From Telmatactis stephensoni (lineage: Eukaryota; Cnidaria; Anthozoa; Actiniaria; Isophelliidae): 64,000 nucleotides of DNA. Made by a program: the position numbers and the translations under genes. The notes under the pieces were generated by a model. The model was not told where the DNA came from and searched no databases. It was given only the letters and a program-made list of their open reading frames with translations. Positions within the stretch are counted from its first letter, which is position 1. Each line of letters begins with the position of its first letter. Shown one piece after another: positions 23,725 through 38,700 of the stretch. The stretch lies in contig JALIZF010001035.1 in NCBI GenBank assembly GCA_029948255.1, positions 1 through 64,000 on the forward strand. The letters run 5' to 3'.

Positions 23725-26700
23725 ATGAATGGGTCCAAGAAAAGGGTAAGAACAATTTGTATATTCTGGCTAAATGCTAATGAAGGTTATGTACAATCAA
23801 TAATGCATTACCAATAATCATTAAATCAACATTACAAAATCATCACGCATTGCTATTTAGACATATAGAAATCCATCAGAAACACATATGTGTTTCTAAA
23901 TCCATATATAGCTTTTTCAGATAGTGAAAAAGTTCAAAGAAATTTAAGACATTTTCATGGGTAGGCCTACAATTGGCTGTTTACTCAAAGCAACTTATGA
24001 AAACGTTTGGTGCAATTAGCATTACAATTGTGTTTGCAAGTAAACGTGAAGTATCTTTATACAAATAGATCTGTTATTACACGAAAAGTTGTAATACGAC
24101 ATGTGTATTTGTATGAGTTATTTTAGTATTTAACGAGTAACAATTAATGCACACCCATATTGCACAAATTTTCCTGTACTAAATTGTTCATTTTGCAACC
24201 AACTTCAAGGAAAAACAAAACAAACCTTAAGTACTGTCCCTTTTCTTCGTAAAAACGAGCATGTGGTCATAGAGTGTATAATAAATCATAATTATTATAC
24301 ACTCTATGATAGGCTCTTGCTGGAAGGAGCAATTTATTTAATTGTAGTGTCATACAGTTGGGAGACTAATTGCACATTAAATATATTCCATCGAAAGGTT
24401 CAGTCGACCAATGATAGTTCTATACTAAGCAAATATTCTATGGTGAAAGCAAACTATTTCAAAGATGACTTCTTGAAGTATTTTGTTAATAAGGATGCAC
24501 GAAGATCACCCATTATACACAGGTGAGTTCAGAGCTTTGAATTATAATAATTATTATACATTAGCACATTATTACATTTAGCACTTTTGGGGAATTCACT
24601 AAAGTTCACTTAATTATGTTATCTAAAAAAGGAACCTTAAGGTAAATATGTATGCAGTATTTAGCTCCCGGGGGGGGGGGGGGGGGGGGGTTGGGGGTAC
24701 TCCCTATATTGGTGAGCTTGGGATAATCGTCGTATTTTTTAGGGGTTGAAATTGCCGAGTTGGTATTTTTTAGGGGTCGTCAGAGAAAATCCAAGGTTTT
24801 TCAGAAAAGATGGTATTTTTTAGGGGTACAAAATAAACAAGACGATTTGTTTTTACTTACTGCCTTTTTATTAGAACACTTTTTGTTTGATTTTTTGGTA
24901 TTTTTAGGGGTATTTTTGAGCTGTTAGGTATTTTTTATGGTCGAAAATTTTGGCATTTGGGTATTTTTTAGGGTACATTTTGGAGGTTTCCGACGATCAT
25001 CCCTAGTGTTTGGACCCCGAAGAACCCCCCCAGGGATTTAGCTCAAGGCTGTCTCAGTAAAGGCATTTTATTTTGTTAGAGAAATGGGGAATCAAAAAAA
25101 TGTTTATGTTACCTAGTAAATATTTTGGGACTTAAATCAGAATTTACTATATTCAACTTTCTTATCTGACTAATGTATCAGTCCATTCCAAGACTGCCCT
25201 CCCCTCCCCTCCCCTCCCCTCCCCTCCCCTCCCCTCCCCTCCCCCACCAAAAAGTCATTGCTGAGGGCATCATTATCAACCAGCTAAATGCAATGTATTA
25301 ATTAATATGATTGTCATATGTGACATAATTATGTAACTTACATGTACATGTATATACGCCAGGGCTTGAAGAAAACATTTTGGTCCACTAGCAAAGTGTT
25401 GCTTGTAAGATTTTTTTTCTACTTGCAAAGTGGTAAAGATCACTTCATACAAATAATTTCTAAATGAAGTTACTTTTTTAATGTGGTGTCAAAATGTTTG
25501 AAAGGTACTATCTCTAAGCATTAATATATCTCAAAAGACCCATGAGAACCAGGCTTTATTCTGCTCTTCTTTAGATGAATATTATTATTGAAACAATCAA
25601 AACACTAATAATGGGATTCCTGTGGTACAAGATTGTTTGAAACTGCTATTATGCAAACCGATAGAGGATTAAGTCTCGTAATGCATTCTCTACCAGACTG
25701 AGTGCATTTAATCCCCTTGTCAGTTAATCCCTCGAATTTAATCCCCTTATCAAGTTACTGTTTCAAAGAATGCCTGATAAACAGATTACAACTCTCTGTT
25801 ACACAATACTCCAAAACGATCTCATACCACAGGAATTCCAATATTAGCATTTCAATAAAAAAATATTCATCTAGTAATGGAGAGCAAAATAGAGACAGGT
25901 TTCCCATGGAAAAGATAGATTCATAACGAGCCGCAGCCGACTTGATTTTTAAAACAGCAGGGGTACTGGTTGCTACGGAGCGACGTCATAATCTGATTAA
26001 TTGCGGTTACGTTCTGACTTTGCCGAGGGATTATTCTGTCAACAGCATACATACGCAGTTACGTTTTCCGTGTTATTTTTGGGAGCTACGTCAGGATTTT
26101 GGCGCAAAATTGAAATATAAGTCCATTCATCTTCGGTCATGTTTGAGCAGTGTTCGTGTTTTAGATCGGTCCCTAACTATGAATAGAGTGGTTGAGCAAA
26201 AGAACTCTCAAACGTTTTGGTACATGTTGAATAGTACTTTATGTGGTAAAAAGTTTCTATGTTCTGCAATTAATTATTTCGAAATATCCACATCAATTCT
26301 CGCGAGACGACAATGGCGTACAAATTGAGATGTGCTCGATCGACGCGCGACAAGGAGGTAACAGTTGTATTGCCGTTTGGTCATGAAGTCCTGAGTATTT
26401 GAATTGGTAGTTGCATTGCCTGAGTGCTTCGGGTGCAAAGAAATTCTCTTTGTGCCTAGCTGGTTCATCCAGCATGAAGTCCTGGCTATTTCAATTGGTA
26501 GGTACAGTGCCTGAGACTCCTGAGTGCTTCGGGTGTAAAGAAATATTTTCTTTATGCCTAGCTGGTCCATCCAGCATGAAGTCCTGGCTATTTGAATTGG
26601 TAAGTGCATTGCCTGAGTGCTTCGGGTGCAAAGAAATTCTCTTTGTGCCTAGCTGGTCCATCCAGCATGAAGTCCTGGCTATTTGAATTGGTAGGTACAG

Positions 26701-29700
26701 TGCCTGAGTGCTTCGGGTGTAAAGAAATATTTTCTTTATGCCTAGCTGGTCCATCCAGCATGAAGTCCTGGCTATTTGAATTGGTAGGTGAAATTCTCTT
26801 TGTGCCTAGCTGGTCCATCCAGCATGAAGTCCTGGCTATTTGAAAGTGCACTGCCTGAGTGCTTCGGGTGCAAAGAAATATTTTCTTTATGCATGCCTAG
26901 CTGGTCCATCCAGCTATTCGAATTGCTGGGTGAAAAAGACTATAATATGTTAGAAAGCAGTACTTGAAGCTCGTTTCAGTAATCAAAATAGCTTTATTAG
27001 CATAAAAGTCCTCAGTCTTTGTACAGAACTGGAATTATAATATAAAATCTAAATTTGCGCTGACTTCGGATTGATGTACTTCTATAGTACTGCTGAGATC
27101 TTCGCTTACGGTGGCCGGTTGTTGTAATTCAGCAGTCTTCTACTTAAGTCTATCTGAACGACTTGGACGAGAGTTAAAGAAAGTTTTTTTTTTGAGTTTG
27201 CGATTTAGCTTTGTTGTTGTAATCTTTTCTGAATGAAAGCCTGGTTTTTGGCAAAAGATGGTGTCAATTGACAAGTATGACATGTTTGTTAAACAAGAGG
27301 TCCTGCTGTTCTGCTGAAAAAGCTTTAGTTGCTCAAAACACACGAATAATATTCTTATTTCGGGTCAGCAAGTTTCTCACTAGTCCAAAATACTATTTCA
27401 TGCAAAATTGTAACAAAAACATGTTAAATTAGCTATAAATGAGTTGTTGCTTCTGATCAGCTAGACCCCCTACAGATGGGTAAAGAATCTTTACCGATCT
27501 GTCGGAGATTTTGCGGTTTCTAAGGGCATGAGGCTCGTTATGTAATGAAGTTCAACGATGGCAAAGAGGACCAAATAGATAATAATATTATTCATTATTA
27601 TTCATTTGGTCTTCTTTGCCACTGTGACAGTCCAAACACATGATCATGCACACTTTAAAATCTATTATCTCAATACTCCAAAGCACTGATGTGGCTTTGA
27701 GAGTCTCCTTCCCCTTGTACAGGATACTGGGACCTGGGGTTTTCTTAACAAGCCCGAATCAAGCTAGTTTTATTGACACATATTAAATATAGATGGGGAC
27801 CTAGGGGTTTGCGGGATTGCGGGATTGACCATTTCTTTGTGCAGTATTGCGGTATTTTAGAAAAAAATTGCGGGATTGCAGGATTCTCAAACCCTGCGGT
27901 ATGCGGCATTTTCTTTTTTGAGCTGGGGTATTACGGGGGAAACGTTTTGAAATTGCGGTAATGCAGTATTTTTGAGCCCTGCCAGATGCGGGATTTTGCT
28001 TCTGGCACTCCATAGAAAATTCATGTTTCGGTGATTATTGTTTTTGCACGCGAGGTCCCGTGTGAGTGGTATTTCGAATTTTTTGTGTGGTGAGCCGTAT
28101 TTTCGAATTTTTCATGCGGGATTGACCATTTTTTCGTGCGGGATTGCGGTATTTTCGAATTTTTCTTGCGGGATTGCGGTATTCGGAACCCCCCCTAGGC
28201 CCCCCTCAATATACTGTTATGTTCATTCCTGAATAAATGAATGACCAAATAAGCAAACAAATGAATCTGTGGATGAAATATGCCTGTGAAACATGTATAC
28301 TGTAAGGAAACTGCAGAGAAATACAATCATGTAAACCTAGATGGTATACCTCTTGTTCTAACTTCAGGGGCTACTATATTCGTATGAGATGTATTGAACA
28401 CTTGCTCCAGAAATTTTTAACAGAAGGATTTTCAAGGACACAAGTAAGTACCTGCATAATCTAGGAAAATCACATATTAATTAATTAAAAGAGTTCTTAT
28501 AAGCATGAAATCTCATGGCCTGCCATGCTGTGAAATAATTGCATGACAATATCAACAGATGATAATGCTTTAAATGCTTTGTTTATTTAAAAAAAATTGT
28601 AACTTTACACATGTAGTAACAAAGCAATGGTACAAATAAGACAGTATTAATAATACAGTGAAATGCAGTTCATACAGACACCATGGGGACTATAGACAGA
28701 GTGTTTTGAATTAACTGGTTGTCCTCATTAACCAGGTGCCCATATTAAGCCAAGCTCCACTTTATTCAAAAACTTTTAAAATTAATTGACTGTGATTAAG
28801 TGATGTAGAGTTGCAATACAATAATATTCTAAAAATAGCCTAAGAGCAGGGGTAACAAATTAACTCTCATTTCTCCTGATGGTATACATGTATTTAAAAA
28901 CTTTGAAGATGTCTGATGCCAAACCATACCGGGGGCAAATCCAGTATAATTATGGTTCAGGAAGAGTGCAGCATTATACATCAAGTGAAAATCAGAATTA
29001 CTGTCCAACGTATCCAGGGGACGTAATTTCTGAAAGTTTCAAGAAGAAAGCAACTGACTAAGCTTGCATATACATGTACGTCTGTACAGTGATTTTTTCA
29101 CATTTACATGTATGTACAGTATGAAATCCTTCACTACTGGCTGCTGGCACATTTTTAAGTATGGACTGACAGCATGTACATGTATAACCATATGTAACCT
29201 TCACTGATAATAAGACAATGAATCATGGTGTGTTCTTTAGGTATTATCATTGGGTGCAGGATTTGACACATCATTCTTTAGATTAAAAGCTGAAGGAATC
29301 CTTAACAGTAATTGCAAGTTCTTTGAGGTAAAATTATACTCTAATTAATGTAATCTTGATTCTGTAATAATTATAGCGGAGCTCCCGCGCTGGCCAAAGG
29401 CCCGCGCGAGCGGAGCACCATACCTAAGAAAAAATGGTAACCCATCCAGTTGATTTTTCATGGACCGACACAGGAAGCCCAGTGTCCGTACGTACATACA
29501 TACATACATACATACGTCCCTGTACATCGCGATGCTGATTGGCTGATTGCTTTTTGGCGCCAACTTGACGCGCGCTGACACTTTGAAAACTGAAAATTTA
29601 CAAGTTTCCTTGCTGTTTTAAACTTGCAAAACTTAAAAATATCATTCTGAAAACCTCGTAAAAATTTAGCGATTTTCATGATCATTAATCGGTGCTAATC

Positions 29701-32700
29701 TTGACGAGTTAAAGCAAAAACAACCGTACGTTTGAATTTTTTTCGGGCCCGGTGTCGTTTCAAAAACTGCTCGAAAGACGAAGGACACAGAGAACATTTA
29801 CAAAACTGGACGACTTTTTAGTTGGATTCGTAGCTTCAAAAAACTTCTCATAAGGAATGAGTCATTGAGGATTGTGTATTCTTCGTTTCGTGAAGATGCC
29901 TTCAGTAAAGCTGCTTAAAAATCTAGCCAAAGTTGAAAATTAAGAATCGTCTGCATCGAGTGTGAAACAAGGACTGAGGACTACGCTTCGAAAGACAACA
30001 AGGAAAGCACTTCAAGGTAAAGACCCTGAGAGAAAAAAATCTGATGTCAAAAAGTCCGTTGTACCTATATTTGATCATTTATCTTTTATTTGGGACTGAT
30101 GACTTTGAAAAAATAGACGCTTATGCACGTTGAACTGTGGCTAAGTTTAGACAAACCCTCAAGTAATAAATGTATAATGACATTGTTTTACAGTGAACTT
30201 TTTGCACTACTTTTAATAATAAAATTTATAAAAAATTGATTTTGAACTCATTTCAACCCGGATAATGTGTATATACAGTTCAAGTTTGGAACGGTCTGGA
30301 ATTTAATGAAACTGATTGACTAATGACAGGAAAAAGGAAAGAATTTGCATGCAAAATAGAGTTGTTTTACCATTGAGCATGAAGTTGCTCCTTGAGCCCA
30401 TATGAGACCTTACTAGTAAATGCAAATTGAAAATACTTCAATCAGTAATTCCTTGTTTTCTTGTTGTGTCAAGTAGCTGTTTTTATCATCACTTTAAATT
30501 GTATTATCAGTGTAATCTGGAAGAGACAAGTATTCACCTAGTGTGTCATTAAAAATACAAAACAAAACAACAACAACAACAACAACAACAACACTAAACC
30601 ACAAAAAAAAAAACAAGATGTCACAATATAGTGAAAACAAGCAAATCAAGAGATGCAGTTCTGCAATATCCAGGATGTTGAAAAGGGTTAATTATTTGTA
30701 TCAATGAAGTAAGGTTTTGGAGATTTTTGCTTTCTATTCCTGAGAATTATGAACCACTACAAAGTCAATTATGAAATCTGACAGTGTATCTGAATATTGA
30801 AATATACTATAATAAAGGTCACTTCAAGCTTACAAGCCCATACAATGCACAGGAGACCAAAGGGAGAGAGTATATACAAACCAAAGCAAATGCCTTAATT
30901 TTCATTTTCATAATCTTCATTTCAACTTTTTCATCTTTCAAGACCTTTACAATTGGGGCAATTAACACAGGAATCCCAATTCATTTGAATCAAGAACATA
31001 GAAATGGGAGCTCCGCTATTAGGTACATGTAGTACCTAATTTTTATATTAGCTTAAATGATAGTAACAAACCAATAAGAAACAAAAGATGGTACATGTCC
31101 ATCAAATATCACAATACAGAATGATGTCCATGTATGATTGGCTTGATCTGGCATTAAACTGTACCATATGAAACAAAAAAAAGTAGAAAAAGAGGTAACA
31201 GGTCAAGAACTTTAATTTCCTCAGTGGTCCGCCTTGAGAACAATTCAGTCTGTGACTGCATGTTGTGGAGAGCTGTGAACATTGTACAGCTGCTTCAATA
31301 CAGAGTAATGCATGGGTCAGAACTATATGGAGAGGATGGAAAATGCTGGCCATTATGAGAGAAGTTAAAATGCTGTTAGTGGAAGTGATATGGTTTGGAG
31401 TATTTTACATATTTTGACAATCAATGTATTGATGGTACTTTAGGTGGATTACCCTGAAGTTGTTAAAACTAAAAAAAAACTAATTCAAAATGAACCCACT
31501 CTATACAATGCTATTGGTAAAGAAAATGTTATTGGAGACTCAAAATTTGAAGGTGAGAATTTGGAATGAGCTTTGTTCAGCCCTTGCATGACATTAGTTA
31601 CCATGAATAGCGCCAAAGTTATGGGTAGCTGAAGTTGGTGCTTTTTGTATCGAAACTCTCAGTGGAAGGCATTACTTTGCCCTCCGATGAATGTTTCTAT
31701 ACAAAAACCACAAAAATTTCGGCCACCCATAACTTTGGCGCCATTTGGTGAGCTTTTTTCAGATAGTATTTTTAATTAATATTTTTGTTCCTGTTCAATT
31801 ATAATATAAAATACCACACAAGGGATGAGAAAAGCTAGTTCATTTAGAAATTCTACAAAAATCATTTCTGAATCAATGTATTTTAATTCAATTATAATTA
31901 TTATTATATAATTTAACTGAAATTATTTTTGGTCTGAAAATTTTCAAACCAGTTTGATTATGATAATAACACAATGGCAGCAAAAAAAATCAAACCAGTT
32001 TGAGAAATTTCAAATCAAAAATAATTTCAAACAACATCATATATATTGTAAATATATGAAGCAGTTCACATAGTTAATAAGCCACCTCGTGCTCTCATCC
32101 ACCATTTTGAATTGGGGTGAATGTGTCAAAATTTAAATCTGGATCACTTTGACTTACCATACCTTGGCTCGAATTTGTCGGACTTTCAAAATGTATACTT
32201 CTGCAATGATTTGCAGACATGCATGCCATATGTTGGACTGAAAATAAGACCAATACAAGTATGTTAATTTACTACGTTTTTTAAGTCAATCTTTTTTTTC
32301 ACAAATGGTCTTAATATTTACACACCAAACATTTTATTTTGAAAACAAAAATCCTCTTTTTCTCATCTTGTAGTCTCTCAATATTTATCATGTAAACAGG
32401 CATAAATAACAAAGCCAATATCATTTCAAAAAAATTAAATTTTTAAAAAGACAGTAAAATGAGCTGAGTTCTGGTAAGCCAAAGTGATCCAGATTTCTAT
32501 AAATTTTGGCACGTTTGGGCCCCAATTCAAAATGGTGGATGAAAGCGTGAAGTGGCTTTTTGTACAAAAGACACAGACATGGCCACCTTAGATTAGGTGG
32601 TCCTTGTATAATAAATAGATAAAGATGAATGTGGTGAGGACAGAAGAGACTATTGTACATGTACAGAAGTGGTTGTTAGTCAAGCTTAATGACTGCAAAT

Positions 32701-35700
32701 ATTATATTTGCAAATGTTGTATCTGCATGTGCTTATATTTATATTAGTTGAAGAAACAGCCTAGTCCCCAGGCTATCCCATCTCTCATTTCAAAATGTGA
32801 TGTCACAGAGTGACGTTTCAAAACGTGACGTCACAGGACTTGCTCGCGCCCCACGCTCGCAGAGGATGCCTGGGGACTAGGCTGTTGAAGAAAATATCTA
32901 CAGTATCAAGTAAGACTCTTGTTTTATTTTAGGTATTTATTCAGACAACTACACTCTTATTGGGTGTAGTTTAGAGGATCTTCCAAATCTTGAAAAAAAT
33001 TTGCTTCAATGCAATATGGATGTAACCTGCCCAACTCTTTTACTGTCAGAGGTGGTCCTCTGTTATCTTAACCCTGTGAGGTAAGGTAAAGGTGCTTACA
33101 TGTACTGTAATTGTAAAGTAAAGCTTGTTGTTTGTTTGTTGTTGTTGTTGTTTTTAATGATCAGATAACATTATGGGCCTAGGCCTTTAATAATTAAACA
33201 CCCAAATATGAGAACCTGATGATTATAAGAACTTGTAGGCTAAAATGTTGCCATATAAATCCCCCATTTATATGAACCTGTTGGCCTTACTGCACAAACC
33301 CCTTGTATTACGGCTGACAACTTTAAAGGAGCACTTGGATCAAAATCTATGAAAACTGAAAATGACTTGAAACTAATAAGTCTAACCTATCTATAAATCT
33401 CAATAGATCACCATGAAGCAAATTTTTCTTCACATCCAAAGAAGAGGACTAGAAATTAGTCAAGCTTATTTAGCATTTAAACTGTGAGTAAATGATGTCA
33501 ATTACTCAACCCTATTGTTCTTTTAGGTTTTAAACCAAAATTTCTCCATGATAATAAGCTTAAAATGTAGATTTTCTGTCAGAGATTAGCTAGTTATTTA
33601 ACTATATTGATCTTCAATAGCAATAATCAGTTTCTAAATTTCACCGATTTTCATCCATTCCCCAAGTGAGCCTTTAAACTTTCAATTTGGATTTTGGGTT
33701 TTTCTGATCCGCCAATCATATGAGAGGGGCAGAGCTCATGCAAAATGTCCTAGAGCTGACCTCAATCACATTTGCTATCTGCCTTGAGGTCCATTGAGGG
33801 CATTTTCATAAGCTCTGCCCCCTTCACCTGATTGACAGATCAGAAAAACCTAAAATCCAACTGAAAGTTTGAATTTGTTATCGGTTACGATACAAGCTTT
33901 TGAAATGTTTATAGTGAGATACAAAAGATTTTATACATTGTGGTGTTTTCCTGATTTTTCATTTAGAACTGTTTCCAATTTACTGCAAAAATTTTTTTAT
34001 AGTAAATTGGAAACAGTTTTAAATGAAAAATCAGGAAAACACCACGATGTATAGAATATTTTGTATCTCACTATAAATATTTGATTTACATGCAGTGTCC
34101 TATACAATTATTAATTGCCTTTACTTTATACACATCAAATAGTTTCTGTGAATATAAGCTGACTCAAAAAATTGTTTTTCTTGTTGTTGTTGTTGTTGTT
34201 GACTCAAATAACATTAGTAGAACATCAACCAGCAACATTTATTGCTTCTTCTATTTAAGAACTAGTCAGACTGATTCCATAAATCATAATCTTCACTCCT
34301 CTGTATTATAAGCACAGGAATTCTCAGATCTTAACAGTTTGGGCTTCCTGTGGTCTTTTAATTTTACCAAAGAATGTATGAAACAATATTCAAGTAAAGA
34401 TATCTCATGAAAAAAGCTTTAATTTACTTGGAATTAAGTTCAAAATTGAGGAATGTATTATTTCTCCAAATTTGTGAAATTTTGGCTTGAAAAATTGGTT
34501 ACAACATCTTAACTCCAAGGAAACTTTGAGCTGTTTTGCAACGGTTCAGCGAGTGCATATATTTAAAGGGAAGACAGCTTTTTTGGAGGTCACTGAAAAT
34601 GCCACTTAAAGTCTATAAACTTTTCAGTTAACTGCATAATTATGACATAAATATATACAAATTCTCTTTCCTAGTATTTCCTCGAGTCCCATCAAACAAT
34701 ACAGCACACAGTGTGCGGTGGTCGGTCCAAGCCCACAACTCATTCTTTATTATAAAAACACCTTTATCCTGATAACAATACTAAGAAAAAATAACACGAT
34801 CTGATCTGAACGTGAACTTATACCACAATGGCCTAACTGACATGTACATTTCAATTACATACAACACTCCTAATTTACATAATTCCTAATTAGCACCCAG
34901 TCCTCTCGTCCATTTAGGAAATCATTTCTCTCTCCATTACCAACTCTCTACGATCGTTGTTCATTACAAGAGAAATACATTTAGTAAAGAAGAATGACCT
35001 TGAAATATTGAGAATTAGTAAGAGAAAATCAACGTTTTCAAAGCATCAATTAAGCTGGAATTGAAGCAGCAGTTGGCTGATCACACAGGGGGTAGATGAC
35101 AGGCAAAATTGTACTTTTTTTCCAAGAAGGGGGAGGGGCTGGTGCACATTTTTGCTAGTCAAGGTGTGAAGTTGCCAATAAAATCATGATGATGAATGGA
35201 TATATGGATGAATAGACAATTTGCGAAATATTTCAATTGAAAAGGCTATCAGTGGGCACAATCTTGCAATCATTGGCGCAGCCGGCACTGGGAAAACAAC
35301 TCTTGTGGGGGAAATAATTGAATCAATTAATCACCAAGGAAAAAAATATGTTGTAAGTGCAACCACCAGAGCTGCATGTGAATGTTATGAATGAGAAAAT
35401 GCGGTAACTTTAGATTCTTTCCGTGGAATTGCACCTGGTCGAAGTGTTGACAGTATTACTTCAGATTCTTTAAGGACACTACCCTCCTTCGAATTAACAC
35501 TTTTGACAATCCATTCTAGTAGAGACATGCCGGCTAAGTTCTCTGGCAGTGAAATATGTAAATCACTACAAATTACATTTCCTCTCCCCAACCCCCTAAG
35601 TGATCAGCCAACTGCTGCTCTTCTAAATATTAATTAAAAGCGAAGTGTCTTCCCTTGTGTAAATATATAACTCACAAGAATTTTGTTTTGATATAAAACT

Positions 35701-38700
35701 GCTTCAAAAGCATATTTGAAGATAAAGAAATGTGAATGGATAACTAAACAAGGTATTTCTTTTGTTTAAGAGCTTTATTTCAGGTTTTAAGACACATTTC
35801 CGGCACAAAATGTTTGGTTCTTTGATGCTTTATCGCACAACAGCCATTTATGAATACATTATCTACCGTTGAAGACCACAGGAAGCCCAAACTGTTAAGG
35901 TCTGGGAATCCCTGTGATTATGAGCATTTACCACCTCAGGAATCCCAAGAGCAAACAGACTGACTTATGGAATATAAACCTAGCTAGATGGCCCAAATTT
36001 TCAATAGACATCAAATGTGTAAGAACCTTTTAGGCTGACCTGGAAAACCCCACTCAGTTTCTTATATATGGGTGTTACTGTATTGATAGATCATTTTACA
36101 GTTACATCTTGGTCAACCACAGCCTCAACTGCACGTTATGTATTCTTTGGAGTTTGGTAACAGCCTGTGAAAAGGTAATGTAGAGGAAAAAGTAAAGTAA
36201 TGAACAAAGCAAATACTTTCAATTTCAACAGGTTTGTGCTTTGTTCATTTACACCTTCCTGGTTAATTTGCATGTGCATTTCCTGCCTTTTCACGGACTG
36301 TTACCAAACTGAAAAGAATATATTACAGGCAGTTGAGGCTGTGGTTAACCGAGATAAATCTGTAAAATGGTCTGTTGTTAAGTATTCTTGGCACTGGATC
36401 ATACTTTTTGTAGAGTGCATATGACATTTGTACATTTTATACCATGAATAATCATTATTGTTGTACTACCTGAAAGGTACTATTTTAGCAACAACATAAT
36501 TTAGCAAATTTTAGTGAGTTCGTAAAAATGCTAAATTTTGTACTCACTAAAATTAGTATTCTTGCTCAGTTGTAATAGAAATAATTATTTCCTAGCTCAA
36601 AAACTTTTCTAAACTAAGGAGCCATTAAATCTTCCCCTAGAGAAATCACTAAAATAATTTAGTAGTTGCTAAAAATAGTAACCTGAAGGTATTTTGAGAA
36701 TTAAGTTAATAATGGAGTTATTAATATTATTTTCAAAAAAATGTTGTTTCCTTATACATGTACACATTTCTGTGGACAGCTCCTCTGCTATTTTAAGATG
36801 GAGTGCAACACTTTTTGACTCTGCTGTTTTTGTCACTTATGAACAAGTAAGTTGCAGTTAGCTTGGAGAATTCTTGTTGTCATGCAACAAGCTCCTGTTG
36901 TTTTGGTGTCATGTGTAGTACAGTGATATCTGAATATTAAACACTAGCTGGGTTCTTGTCCATGCTGGCAGCCAACTTGAAAAATGTCATTTACATGAAA
37001 CCACCACTGCAAACATTGCAAGTAAGCCCCCTGAGAACGTGCCGAGTCCCCAAGGCTTCTTGAGGAACTGCTGTATACAGTCTGCTTGCTTTGTCTTGCT
37101 TTTAACTTTACCTAGATTTTATTCAGCCTCATTATATTTGTTGGATGAGATACTCTATCAAAAATCCATAAGGTTAAGCATTGTCTTACAGTGGAGCATA
37201 TATGTATGTGGCGTGAAAAGATTGATGGTTAGTAGTATTATTGGGTGTGTTATTATTACATTCCAGTAACTATATTGATCTGCATGTTATATGCATGTGT
37301 ACATTTATGAACAGGTCCTGTACTTATTAGCTTTGCTGATATGTTACACCTCTTTATATCCCTTACATGTATTCTTCTCTTGGATAGGTTTTTCCCGATG
37401 ATCCATTTGGTTATATAATGTAAGTACCTATACGGTCTAGACATATAGTGGAAAAACAGCTAAACAGCTGTTTCATAGTTCTTTCATAAACTGAATAATG
37501 AAGAATAAAAAACAGTACTGCTACACTTTTACCGTCTTTTAGTAAAACCTTTTACAAATTTTAAACCTTGTGACATTATAGTAAAGCTTTGTGGGGCTTT
37601 TTATTATAACAATGATTTTTCTGCTGATCAAAATGTAACCTCTCCCAAAGTACAGGGCATTATATCTCAGAGATGCATGTTCCAATTAAATTTTGATATC
37701 GTGATATTTTGTTCTTTAATTGTGTGTAAAATGGCTTGTATGCAAAATGGCAAGTTTAAAAATGCTATGGTGTCCTTTAATGAGGAGGCTATTAAAGTAT
37801 GTTTTCGACCCTGTCGCTATACTATCAATATTCATCCATGATGAGAATACAATCATGTAAATTGTAAACAGTGATTGATAGAATTGATCAAGATTTATTG
37901 GTGTTAAATTTCAGGATGAATCACTTTAATCAAGTTGGTTCACCATTACGTAGTATACACAGATATCCAACTCCTGAAAGTCAAGTAACTAGATACTTAA
38001 AACAGGTTAGATGTGAATTATGGTCAGATAGACTATCTGGAGTGTTTTGATCAATTGCCATTTAGTGCTCTTAATAGCTAAATCTAAACTCAGCACAGGG
38101 TTAAGGCAGTATTTCTTGTATAAAATTCAACATTGTTTTTGAGCATGTCCAGTATTCATTTACACTGACAAGATTTATGTTTGCATGTGTGTGATATGCA
38201 TATTAATTTACAGATGTACGTAAAGTTTGCGGTACCCACATCCTATGGCCAATGAGAGTATGCATTATATGATGGTTATTTTGTAATTATCTTTGTACCA
38301 TAGGGTTGGCCTCTTGTAGAATATCGAAATATGATGTCTTTCCAAGCATGTTTGAGTAATGAAGAACTATTCTGTATACAAAACCTGGAAATGTTTGATG
38401 AGTTTGAGGTAATAATATGTACAACCAATATGGCTTGCTTTGCAAATTAAGGAATAAAAAACGGTTTCCCGTGTTTAATAGCCTGATCAAAACAGGCATG
38501 ATGTTGGGAGAACACGAGAGAGCTTAGTGGAAGCACGAGCTGTAGACGTTATAAAATAACTAACACGCAAATAGACGAAAATAGGAAAAAGAAAACACCG
38601 GCGAAAAAACAAATTCACGTGAGCGTGTTTGATACTCTCATCAAACACGGGTTCTCAGCCAATCAGAGCATGCATTATATATTAAGAGTTATTTTATAAT

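Noticed and set aside
26274..26851. Several ORFs of 79-111 codons on both strands
   Set aside because: All are readings of the 100-116 bp minisatellite.
28879..29061. 60-codon plus ORF in TYW4 intron 3 ([19 protein letters not shown])
   Set aside because: Composition looks protein-like, but no family is recognised and it has no signals of its own; could be a gene remnant.
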